Positions 25,900 to 33,515 of a DNA stretch of 64,000 nucleotides are shown in pieces. This DNA comes from Ardenticatenales bacterium (GTDB taxonomy: Bacteria; Chloroflexota; Anaerolineae; Ardenticatenales; Ardenticatenaceae). Where the stretch lies: NCBI GenBank assembly GCA_020634795.1, contig JACKAZ010000007.1, forward strand, positions 124,001-188,000, in the 5' to 3' direction. Each line of letters starts with the position of its first letter. Positions within the stretch are counted from its first letter, which is position 1. Made by a program: the position numbers and the translations under genes. The notes beneath the pieces are model-generated. The model was not told where the DNA came from. It searched no databases and worked only from the letters and a program-made list of their open reading frames with translations.

Positions 25900-28527
25900 C
25901 TATGCCTCCCCAGCGCCTTCGGCTCCGTCCCGCAACCGCGCTGCTGCTTCGAAGAGGAGCGCACGCTGACTCGCTTCGTCGGGCGCGTCGCCGTCCAACA
26001 TGGCGTGGTGCACCATGCGCAGCAGGTCGGTGTAGTGGTGGCTGGGGGGTAGCCCCGTTTCGGCGAGCAGTTCGCCGCTGATCGCCAGCTCGCGATGGCG
26101 CAGCTCGTCGAGATAGTGACGCAACCGGTCGCGGAAAGGCGCGCTGTCGGTCATCGTTGCCACCAACGCCAAGACCAGCGGTTCGTAGCCCTGCAACGCC
26201 TCGTAGAGGGCGCTGTTGGACAGCGCCGGCTCAATGATCGGCGCCTTGTTCTGGCGGAGCGTGTGCATCGCCAGCAGCCGCGTGCGCCATTGGTTGGGCA
26301 GCGCCACCCGCGCGGCGATGCGCTGGATCCGTGCTTTGCCCGCGGCCAAATCCCAGATCAGTGCCGTCAGCAACGTTGGCGGATCGTCGTAGCCCGCCGC
26401 GCGGAGCCGCGAAAGCCGCTCGCTATCCCCCGCTTCCCAGCGCACATCGGGCAACAGTTCACCCAGAATGCCCAACTGATCCATCCGCGCAAAGATCGCC
26501 GCCGAAGCTGGCTCGGTCAGGATGCGGTACAGTTCGTGGCGCAGCCGATCGGGGCTGACCTCGGCAAGCAGATCCAGCGAGGCCTGCAGCAGCGCTTCCG
26601 TCCGCGGCTCGATCTGAAAGCCAAGCCGCTGCTCGAAGCGGACGGCCCGCAAGATGCGGGTCGGATCATCGACAAAGGAAAGGTTATGCAGCACCCGCAG
26701 CACGCCCGATTCAAGGTCGGCCAGCCCCCCGTAGAAGTCAAGCAGCCGCCCTTCGTCGGCGGGGGCCAGCGAAATGGCAAGGGTGTTGATCGTGAAGTCG
26801 CGGCGGTGCAGATCCTGCTTGATCGAGGCGTGATCCACTTGGGGCAGGGCGGTCGGATGGCTGTAAAACTCGGCGCGGGCGCTGATCAGGTCGATATGCT
26901 CCGGCAGTCCCGCCGCACGCAGCAGCGCCACTTGGGGGGGATGCGCCTCGTCGTCCAACAGCCATTTGGCAGTGCCGAAGCGTCGGTGCGCCACGATCCG
27001 GCCCCCCATCTCGTCCGCCAGCGCCCGCGCGATGGGGATCGCGTTACCCTCAATCACGATGTCGAGGTCGTTCAGCGGCCGGTCGAGCAAGAGGTCGCGC
27101 ACCAGCCCCCCCACCAGATAGGGCGTGTGGCCCAATGCCGTGGCCCGCTCAGCGATCTGACGCATCAGCGCCAGCGTTGGTTCGTTGATCTGCGCTTCCA
27201 GCAGCTTACGGATCCGTTGGCGGCGCGGATGTTCCTCCGGCAGCGGCGCGCTATGGCGCAGCAGGTCGGTTCGGGTGACGATGCCAAGCATTTCGCCGTT
27301 TTGCGCGTCGACCACCGCCAGTTGACCGATGTTCTCGCTCGTCATGACGCGCCGCACATGGGCCACTGAATCACGGGGGGTGACCGCGACCGTGCCGCGC
27401 TGCATGAATTCACGGATTTTGGCACCGCCCAAGCCATGTTGCATGGCGCGGTCCACATCGCGGCGGGTCAGCAGCCCCACCACGGCGCCCCCATCGCTCA
27501 GCACGGGGAAGCCCTCGTGGCCCCAGCGCTGCATCGCCGCGTGGGCGTCGGAGATCGGCTGACTGTCGACAAAGGTGCGGATGCGCCCTCGGCTCATCAG
27601 GTCGTTCACCGTCAGCGAGGGCCGCACCTCTTCGGGCAGCCACGCACGTAGTCGCTGGGTCACCTCGTCGAGCGATTCGTCCTCTACAAAAGCGGCCGCG
27701 GCACGGGCGTGGCCGCCACCGCCGAAGCGCTTCATCAGCGCCCCCACGTTGATCTCGTCGGTGGCGGAACGGGCGACGAGCTGGATGTGGTTGCCCATCT
27801 GTGCCACCAGAATGATCGCCGCCGGATCGTAGAGCTGCCGAATGTTGTTGGCCAGTGTCGAGACATCGCTGACATATTTCTCGCTTTGACCCGTCGCGAC
27901 CACCACCACAAAGCCGTTGATCGTGAGCGCTTCCACCCCTTCCAACAGGCTGCGATAGAGCTGCTGCTGCCGCTCGTCGAGCGGGTGATCCAAGAAGGCA
28001 CGCAGCGTGTCCAAGTCGGCCCCCTGTTCCATCAGCCAGGCTGCCGCCCGCACATCGCGGGCGGTGGTGCCGCCATAGACCAGCGAACCGGTATCCTCGT
28101 GGATGCCGAGGAGCATCAACGTCGCCTCCACCCAGCTCAGGGTCAGCCGCTGCTCGATCATCCGCTCGACGAAGATCGTGGCGCAACTGCCGGTGCTGTG
28201 TAGCGAAAGCGCCCAGTCGTCGGGCGTACTGTCGCGCCGTTCGTGATGATCGACCACCCGGACGCTGCGCACCGTCGACAGATCGACCCCCTTCAGCGAG
28301 GGTGTGGACTGCGAATCGACCAACATCAGCGCCTCCACCGGCTCGTCGGGCAGCGCCGTACTTGGTACGAAGGGCAGCGCCTGACCGTGCAACGTCAGAA
28401 AGGCTTGCACGTTGCGATTCAGGTAGCGTCCCACGACCGGCTGCCAATCGGGGTTGAGCTTCCAAGCCCCAAACTGGGAGGCGACCGCATCGAAGTCGGT
28501 ATGGTCGTGGGTGAGAATGATCTTCAT
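25900..28527 (-). CDS. DHH phosphoesterase - CBS pair - tRNA nucleotidyltransferase fusion
   Basis: 875 residues with three modules. Residues 1-310 are a DHH/DHHA1 phosphoesterase: THDHTDFDAVASQFGAWKLN, LMLVDSQS, VVDHHERRD and FGGGGHARAAAA. Residues about 315-435 are two CBS domains (RGRIRTFVDSQPISDAHAAM, then GTVAVTPRDSVAHVRRVMTS). Residues 450-875 are a class II poly(A) polymerase/CCA-type nucleotidyltransferase: LVGGLVRDLLLDRPLNDLDI with the two catalytic Asp, RRDFTINTLAISL and DPTRILRAVRFEQRLGF. This domain order is known from A-adding enzymes of Aquifex and Deinococcus, which share CCA addition with a separate CC-adding enzyme. Because tRNA-Gly here lacks an encoded CCA, such an activity is needed. 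Whether this copy adds A only or CCA needs the specificity motifs checked. Confidence 0.9.
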   Translation of the reverse strand: MKIILTHDHTDFDAVASQFGAWKLNPDWQPVVGRYLNRNVQAFLTLHGQALPFVPSTALPDEPVEALMLVDSQSTPSLKGVDLSTVRSVRVVDHHERRDSTPDDWALSLHSTGSCATIFVERMIEQRLTLSWVEATLMLLGIHEDTGSLVYGGTTARDVRAAAWLMEQGADLDTLRAFLDHPLDERQQQLYRSLLEGVEALTINGFVVVVATGQSEKYVSDVSTLANNIRQLYDPAAIILVAQMGNHIQLVARSATDEINVGALMKRFGGGGHARAAAAFVEDESLDEVTQRLRAWLPEEVRPSLTVNDLMSRGRIRTFVDSQPISDAHAAMQRWGHEGFPVLSDGGAVVGLLTRRDVDRAMQHGLGGAKIREFMQRGTVAVTPRDSVAHVRRVMTSENIGQLAVVDAQNGEMLGIVTRTDLLRHSAPLPEEHPRRQRIRKLLEAQINEPTLALMRQIAERATALGHTPYLVGGLVRDLLLDRPLNDLDIVIEGNAIPIARALADEMGGRIVAHRRFGTAKWLLDDEAHPPQVALLRAAGLPEHIDLISARAEFYSHPTALPQVDHASIKQDLHRRDFTINTLAISLAPADEGRLLDFYGGLADLESGVLRVLHNLSFVDDPTRILRAVRFEQRLGFQIEPRTEALLQASLDLLAEVSPDRLRHELYRILTEPASAAIFARMDQLGILGELLPDVRWEAGDSERLSRLRAAGYDDPPTLLTALIWDLAAGKARIQRIAARVALPNQWRTRLLAMHTLRQNKAPIIEPALSNSALYEALQGYEPLVLALVATMTDSAPFRDRLRHYLDELRHRELAISGELLAETGLPPSHHYTDLLRMVHHAMLDGDAPDEASQRALLFEAAARLRDGAEGAGEA

Positions 28528-28733
28528 GGGCAGATTGTAAGGCGGAACGGGCGAGAGGCGAAAATGGCGAATGGCGAAGGGAGCGCTGCGCGTCGGCGCG
28601 GTTCATTCATCCTTCCCCGTTCGATCGGCTACGTCATGCGCCGCGTTGTCATCTCTGGCCGTTTCGATTTGCGATTCACGATTCACGACGGAGCTGCTAC
28701 ACTCGCCCCCAACGCCCACGGAGACCCAATCCC

Positions 28734-29201
28734 ATGCACGATCCTCTGCGCCCCCATCGCCACGATCCGAACCCCGAACCCCCCTCGCCCGACGCGGAGA
28801 TTGCGCTGGACTTGCCCGATGGCCAGACGCGGTTGATCGCTGTCGAAGCATTGCGGGCCATGCCGCGCACGGCGTTGGATGCGTGTTACATCGTTAGTAC
28901 GGGCCACGGCACCAGCGGGCCGTTCCGTTTCGAGGGGGTGCGGTTACAGGCGCTGATCGCACGCTGGTGGGACGGGCCGCTGACGAGTGTCGAGGTGGTG
29001 AGCGGCGACGGCTTCGGCACACGGGTGCTGGCCGAAGAGCTGGCCGACGAGGGGCCGCGCCCCATCCTGCTGGCGACCGACTGCGACGGCCAGCCGTTGC
29101 GCCGCGCCGACGGCTTGGTGCGGCTGATCGTGCCGAGCGAGCGGGACGACGCCTTGCGTCAAGTCAAGTGGGTTGCGCGGATTCGCCTTGTGAATGGGTG
29201 A
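28734..29201 (+). CDS. Stand-alone SUOX-fold (molybdopterin-binding-like) domain protein
   Basis: 155 residues, with GGAG upstream of the ATG. The segment VSTGHGTSGPFRFEGVRLQA, then VEVVSGDGFGTRVLAEELAD, GPRPILLATDCDGQPLRRAD, GLVRLIVPSERDDALRQVKW and VARIRLV matches the second half of the sulfite-oxidase fold (oxidoreductase molybdopterin-binding family). The usual cofactor-binding Cys is not obvious: the first Cys lies in ALDACYIVSTG and the other in DCDGQPL. There is no signal peptide. Small versions like this are often annotated as molybdopterin-dependent oxidoreductases, but cofactor binding should not be assumed. Confidence 0.75.
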   Translation: MHDPLRPHRHDPNPEPPSPDAEIALDLPDGQTRLIAVEALRAMPRTALDACYIVSTGHGTSGPFRFEGVRLQALIARWWDGPLTSVEVVSGDGFGTRVLAEELADEGPRPILLATDCDGQPLRRADGLVRLIVPSERDDALRQVKWVARIRLVNG

Positions 29202-29299
29202 ATGGGGAGGCTGAGCCTGTCGGGCGAGACGATTCACGTCATCACCCCATTCGCTATGCGCCATTCGTCACGCCCTCATCTCCTCGATTCCCCCTGCCC

Positions 29300-30796
29300 C
29301 TATTCGGCTTCCGAGCCAGCGAACCGCTTCTCATACAGCCGCATCTCTGGCTCGGAAGTCCACGGAAAATCGGCGACGGGCTGGTAGTGATTGGCGAAGC
29401 GGGGATCGGTGACGATGCTATCAACCAGCCAACCGAAGCTGGGGTGATAGAGGAAGTAATCCGGTTCGGTGAGCCAGAAATTGGCGGCCATGTCGAGGCG
29501 GGAGGCGTTGGCCAGCAGCCGTGGGTCGGTCAGTCCGGCCAGATCAACGATGGGATTCTCGCTGTAAAAGCCGAGGTAGCCGATCTCGACGTGGGCCAGC
29601 GTACGGTCGGCGCTCGTATTCTCCGTCATCCACGTCGCCACCGCGCGGTAAGGCGCGGCACGGGGGTCGCCGCCTTCCGCTCGGATGGCGCGGACACTGA
29701 ACAGCGCAAAGGCCGCGACCAACGCAACGGCCAACGCGGCTTGGGCCGCGCGCACCACGGTCCGGCGCTGTTCGGCCAGCGCTTCGACGGCGACGGCGGC
29801 AAGGAGCTGCAGCGTGACCAGCACGGGGATGCCGTACCACCAGTAACCCGGTGCGCCCAACAGGGTGTAGACCGCCGTGAAAATCGCGGCCCATGCCACG
29901 AGCAGCAGCAACGCGCTCCGCCGCCAAACCAGTGCCAACAACCCCACGAGGGCCAGTGGCCAGAGCAGCGAGAGCCACGGGCCGGAACCGAAGAGCAAGG
30001 CCACGGTGGGCAGCCACTGTTCGATCAGCCGCTCCCCAAAGTTCAGCCCGGGCCAGCCCTGCCCCTGCCCCAACTTGGCCAGCGCGCTGTTGGGCAACAC
30101 GTTGCCAAAGCGGGGCAAGGCATAGAGCGTCCAAAGTGCCAACGGCAGCGCCACCGCCCCGCTGTACCGCGCCAAGCGCTGCCAGCGCCGTTGGCCTGAC
30201 GTGGCCGCCAGCCAAAGGGCCAGCAGCGGGATCATCGCGGCCCCTTCGGGGCGAATCAGCGGCAACAGCCCGGCCAGCAGCCCCGCGGCCACCGCCTTGC
30301 CCCGCGCCGCGAGCCATGTGCTGAACAAAAGCGCCGCCGCCAGCAGCGGCGTTTCCATGCCCAACGCGGCCTGCCAGCCCGAAATTGGCAGTGCCAAGGC
30401 CGCGGCTCCCACCAAGCCCCCCCACGCGCTGACGCGGAAGGTGCGATGGCCAAGGGCAAGGAGCCAAACCACGCCGAGCCATGCCGCCACATCGACCCCC
30501 ACGGCCAAGCGCGGTATCTCGATCATCGGCATCAGCCGCGCCAACCCGGCCACGATCAGTGCAAAGAGGGGCGTGGTGCTGCCCAAGGTCTCCGCGCCGC
30601 CGTTGTAACGCCAGCCGCCCCCCGCCGCCAACGACTTGACATAAGCCAGTGTGATGAAACTGTCGTCGTTTAGCTCAAGGGTATGGGTCGCGCCCACCCA
30701 TAAGATAAACCCCGTCAGCAGCCACAAAAAAAGCCAGCGCAGCCATCGTGCCGCGCCGGAGGGGGAAACCGAATCGAGGGTCCGAATCTCGCGCAT
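29300..30796 (-). CDS. Polytopic membrane protein, glycosyltransferase-C-like
   Basis: About 498 residues from MREIRTLDSVSPSG, with AGGTAA upstream; a start seven codons earlier is less likely. About ten to twelve hydrophobic helices follow. The first loop carries ELNDDSFITLAYVKSLAAGG, with the Asp pair and Tyr position seen in ArnT/PMT-like lipid-sugar glycosyltransferases, then LGSTTPLFALIVAGL. The C-terminal soluble tail has EIGYLGFYSENPIVDLAGLT and RLLANASRLD, common in Chloroflexota and cyanobacterial members. It probably transfers a sugar from a polyprenyl carrier on the outer face of the membrane; donor and acceptor are unknown. Confidence 0.75.
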   Translation of the reverse strand: MREIRTLDSVSPSGAARWLRWLFLWLLTGFILWVGATHTLELNDDSFITLAYVKSLAAGGGWRYNGGAETLGSTTPLFALIVAGLARLMPMIEIPRLAVGVDVAAWLGVVWLLALGHRTFRVSAWGGLVGAAALALPISGWQAALGMETPLLAAALLFSTWLAARGKAVAAGLLAGLLPLIRPEGAAMIPLLALWLAATSGQRRWQRLARYSGAVALPLALWTLYALPRFGNVLPNSALAKLGQGQGWPGLNFGERLIEQWLPTVALLFGSGPWLSLLWPLALVGLLALVWRRSALLLLVAWAAIFTAVYTLLGAPGYWWYGIPVLVTLQLLAAVAVEALAEQRRTVVRAAQAALAVALVAAFALFSVRAIRAEGGDPRAAPYRAVATWMTENTSADRTLAHVEIGYLGFYSENPIVDLAGLTDPRLLANASRLDMAANFWLTEPDYFLYHPSFGWLVDSIVTDPRFANHYQPVADFPWTSEPEMRLYEKRFAGSEAE

Positions 30797-31021
30797 GTTA
30801 CCTATCATAGCATTCAAGTGTTCGAGCGTTCAAGCGTTCGAGCGCGAAAAACGTGGAAGGCTAGTCCTGGGCGTCGGCGTTCGCGCAGCGGTCAGATAAG
30901 CTGGGAGGAAGGAGAGAGGAACGGTCAGGTATTATCGAATCGGATAGCTGATTGATGAGCTGTTGGTTGGATCGAGAATCGACCACTTTTCTTTGCGTTG
31001 AAAATCAGAGGCAAAGCATGG

Positions 31022-31060
31022 CTACTCTCTATCTCTATCTCTATCTCTACCTCTACCTCG
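31022..31060. repeat. 6-bp microsatellite (CTATCT/CTACCT)
   Basis: Six units of TATCTC or TACCTC in tandem. The array overlaps the end of tatC, whose last codons (EIRHAVVRHGAR) read through its edge. A similar short array lies at 47025-47046. Confidence 0.8.
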
Positions 31061-31856
31061 CGCCATGACGGACCACAGCATGTCGGATTTCGACTGAGTT
31101 GAAACAGAGCCAATCGATTCTTGACCAACCCTGGGCCCAGCGGGCCATGAAAACACCCAGCAGATAAAGAACGAAGAGTGGCACCATTACCACCAACATG
31201 TTGTAGGGATCGGGGGTGGGGGTAAGCAGGGCTGCGACGACGGCAGCGACTAGGAACGCCCAGCGGATATTGCGCCGTACGGTGGCGTAGTCAACGATGC
31301 CCAGTCGGGCGACGAAGAAAACCACCAGCGGGGTCTGGAAGCCAAATCCCAGCGCCAATAGGAGGGTAGTAACGAAGGAGACATAGTCAGTTAGCCGGTA
31401 CTGGTCCTCAACCCAACTGCCGCCAAAGGATTGTAACCAGTTTAGAGCGGCGGGAATGGCGACATAGGCGCCGAAGAAGAGGCCAAGCACGAACAGTGCA
31501 ACACCGAGCGGCAAAAAGACGAGAAGTTGCCGTTTCTCACGCTTAGTCAGAGCTGGGAGAAGAAAGGCGAGGAACTGATATAAGATAACCGGCATCGCAA
31601 GGGTAATGCCGATTACGAAAATGACTTTGAGAGCTACCACGAAGGCTTCGGTTGGGGCCAAGACCTGCGGTACTTGGTTGAGTGGTGCGACCAGCAGATG
31701 TAGCAGTGGCTCATAGAATGGCGCCGCCACCACCATGCCCGCCGCAAGAGCAATCAGTATGCGGATGAATCGGCGGTGAAGGTCCCGCAGATGATCGGCC
31801 AAGGAAATTTCTGGCCCACTAACGCCTTCAGTACCATGAAGCCGTTCCGCTGTCAT
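31053..31856 (-). CDS. tatC: Sec-independent protein translocase TatC
   Basis: 267 residues with six membrane helices. Family marks: LADHLRDLHRRFIRILIALA at the N-terminus (the E-L-R-x-R-L signal-peptide-binding face), PTEAFVVALKVIFVIGITLA, PVILYQFLAFLLPALTKREK (conserved F-x-x-P-x-L-x-x-x-E/K), FGFQTPLVVFFVARLGIVD and RRNIRWAFLVAAVVAALLTP with TPDPYNML. TatC binds twin-arginine signal peptides and forms the core of the translocase. Its start overlaps the tatB stop by 4 bases. It is the last gene of the co-oriented block that includes a Tat-signal protein at 36.4-36.7 kb. Confidence 0.95.
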   Translation of the reverse strand: MTAERLHGTEGVSGPEISLADHLRDLHRRFIRILIALAAGMVVAAPFYEPLLHLLVAPLNQVPQVLAPTEAFVVALKVIFVIGITLAMPVILYQFLAFLLPALTKREKRQLLVFLPLGVALFVLGLFFGAYVAIPAALNWLQSFGGSWVEDQYRLTDYVSFVTTLLLALGFGFQTPLVVFFVARLGIVDYATVRRNIRWAFLVAAVVAALLTPTPDPYNMLVVMVPLFVLYLLGVFMARWAQGWSRIDWLCFNSVEIRHAVVRHGAR

Positions 31857-32278
31857 GGTGCGGGTGATGGGAAAGAACGCTTTTCTTCCAGAGTCTCAGC
31901 AGCGCTCACTGAAGCCGATGTGGCGCCCGTCTCAGCGGGCAGTTGGTCACGTCCGTCGGCGGATTGCGGCATGCTAGGTTGAGAACCGACCTCATCTGAC
32001 GCAGGGCGAGGTAGGCCATGCATTTCTTCAAAATCACTCGGGGGTGCAGGGGCAAAAGCCATCTCGCTCATGGCACGCTGGGACTCGTCTAGCGTACGGC
32101 GCATCGGCGCTGTTTCTTGGGTCACCAGTTGCTGGAACTGGCCCACCTCACGCCGTAGGCGGGCCATGACATAGCCGATCTCTTTTAGTACCGTTGGAAG
32201 GCGCTCTGGCCCGAAGACCAAGAGCGCGATCAAAAGAATTAGCAGAAGTTCGCCAAAGCCCACCTTAAAAAGTTCCAT
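31853..32278 (-). CDS. tatB: TatB-like translocase subunit
   Basis: 141 residues. One membrane helix (GFGELLLILLIALLVFGPER) is followed by LPTVLKEIGYVMARLRREVG, an amphipathic helix. The FGPERLP hinge with Glu next to Pro is the TatB form, unlike the FGxxKLG of the next gene. The long acidic and Ser/Pro-rich tail is also TatB-like. TatB and TatC form the substrate receptor. The gene lies between tatA and tatC, overlapping tatC. Confidence 0.88.
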   Translation of the reverse strand: MELFKVGFGELLLILLIALLVFGPERLPTVLKEIGYVMARLRREVGQFQQLVTQETAPMRRTLDESQRAMSEMAFAPAPPSDFEEMHGLPRPASDEVGSQPSMPQSADGRDQLPAETGATSASVSAAETLEEKRSFPSPAP

Positions 32279-32294
32279 CTAGACACCTAACCGC

Positions 32295-32480
32295 TTACTG
32301 CTTGTTGATAGACTTGGGCTGCGCTAAGCGGGTGGGGGCGGTTTCTTCGTCGATATTGGCCTCTTCGCGGAACTCGCGAATTCCGCGACCCAGCGCACCT
32401 CCAATATCTCCAAGCTTGCCCACCCCAAAGACCACGACGACGATCAGGGCGATGATTGCTAGTTCTGCAGGGCCTGGCAT
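32295..32480 (-). CDS. tatA: TatA translocase subunit
   Basis: 61 residues, with AAGGAG before the ATG. MPGPAELAIIALIVVVVFGV, then GKLGDIGGALGRGIREFREE: a short membrane helix, an FG hinge and an amphipathic helix. TatA polymerises to form the passage for folded proteins. It ends 16 bases before tatB, so tatA-tatB-tatC is one transcription unit. About 40 bases separate it from the ATPase gene upstream, consistent with a longer operon. Confidence 0.92.
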   Translation of the reverse strand: MPGPAELAIIALIVVVVFGVGKLGDIGGALGRGIREFREEANIDEETAPTRLAQPKSINKQ

Positions 32481-32521
32481 GATGCTTCTCCTTCCTGATT
32501 CTTGGCCTGAATTTGACTATC

Positions 32522-33187
32522 CTACGCCGCGATACGGCCATCCTGCATTCGCAAGGTGCGATCGGCCTGCGCCGCGACCTGTGGATCATGGGTGACCATG
32601 ACGATCGTCAGCCCTTGCTCGCGGTTGAGGCGGCGGAGCAGGGCCATGATGGTCGCACCCGTGGTGGTGTCCAGATTGCCGGTCGGCTCGTCCGCAAGGA
32701 TCAACTTGGGGCGATTGAGCAGCGCCCGTGCGATGGCGACCCGCTGCTGTTCCCCGCCGGAAAGCTGGCCGGGCCGATGGTCGAGGCGATGGCCCAGCCC
32801 CACCTCGTCGAGCAGCGCCTTGCCACGCTCTTCGAGGTTGAACGACGATTTGCGGCGATAGGGAACCAAGGGGATGGTCACATTCTCTAGCGCTGTGAGG
32901 ACGGGGATCAGGTTGAAGAGCTGAAAGACAAAGCCGATGTGCTGGCGACGGAAATCGGCCAGCCGGTTGCCCCGTAACTTGCCCACATTTTCACCGTCGA
33001 TCTCGATCTGTCCCGATGTCGGATGGTCGAGTGTGCCAAGCAGGTTGAGCAAGGTCGATTTGCCCGACCCCGACGGGCCGACGATGGAGAGCAGCTCGCC
33101 CTCGGCCACGTCGAAGCTCAACGCATCGACGGCGCGGACGGTGGTGCCACTGCGGTACTCTTTGGTCAGGTCGTTGGTGTGGATCAT
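32522..33187 (-). CDS. ABC transporter ATP-binding protein, MacB/LolD type
   Basis: 221 residues from MIHTNDLTKEYRSGTTVRAV, with GGAG upstream. A frame-open extension further upstream consists only of translated 9-bp repeats and is rejected. Walker A is GPSGSGKSTLLNLLG, the Q-loop is FVFQLFNLIPVLTALENV, the signature is LSGGEQQRVAIARALLNRPK, Walker B is LILADEPTGNLD and the H-loop is VMVTHDP. The 'N-LIPVLTALENV' wording is typical of the MacB/LolD/FtsE group, which pairs with FtsX-fold permeases and drives mechanical work in the membrane rather than simple uptake. The permease is the next gene upstream (33516-36200). Confidence 0.95.
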   Translation of the reverse strand: MIHTNDLTKEYRSGTTVRAVDALSFDVAEGELLSIVGPSGSGKSTLLNLLGTLDHPTSGQIEIDGENVGKLRGNRLADFRRQHIGFVFQLFNLIPVLTALENVTIPLVPYRRKSSFNLEERGKALLDEVGLGHRLDHRPGQLSGGEQQRVAIARALLNRPKLILADEPTGNLDTTTGATIMALLRRLNREQGLTIVMVTHDPQVAAQADRTLRMQDGRIAA

Positions 33188-33200
33188 GGAGGTCTCCGGT

Positions 33201-33246
33201 TGATGAGTTAATGAGTTTGGTGAGTTTGATGAGTTTGGTGAGTTGG
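33201..33246. repeat. 9-bp minisatellite (TGAGTTTGR) before the ATPase start
   Basis: Five units, with one shortened, ending 14 bases upstream of the start codon at 33187. In the direction of the gene the units read ACTCAccAA/ACTCAtcAA, the same family and orientation as at 3457 and 49853. Confidence 0.88.
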
Positions 33247-33260
33247 ATGCTTTGCTCATC

Positions 33261-33487
33261 ACCATGCCCCACCGCGTCGCGATTCGTGGCTATGACATGG
33301 CTATCGCACTGCATCGCATCGCCGCTCAGCGCGGCAAATCATGGGGGTGCGTCGCCCCTGTTCCTCGTTTCATCGTTTCTCATTTCTCGTTTACCATGCC
33401 CCACCGCGTCGCGATTCGTGGCTATTACACGGCTATCGCACTGCGTTGCATCGCCGCTCAGCGCGGCAAATCATGGGGTGCGTTGCT
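33261..33487. repeat. 132-bp tandem duplication
   Basis: Two copies of a segment of about 90 bp start at 33261 and 33393. Both contain ACCATGCCCCACCGCGTCGC, GATTCGTGGCTAT, GGCTATCGCACTGC and GCCGCTCAGCGCGGCAAATC. The copies differ at about six positions, and the 40 bp between them are TTTCTC-rich. The array lies in the gap between the permease and the ATPase. Confidence 0.85.
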
Positions 33488-33515
33488 TCTGTTCCAACGC
33501 TCGAACGTTCCAACG

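Noticed and set aside
26095..27369. 424-codon plus-strand frame opposite the tRNA nucleotidyltransferase fusion
   Set aside because: Antisense shadow; the minus-strand product has all catalytic motifs of three domains.
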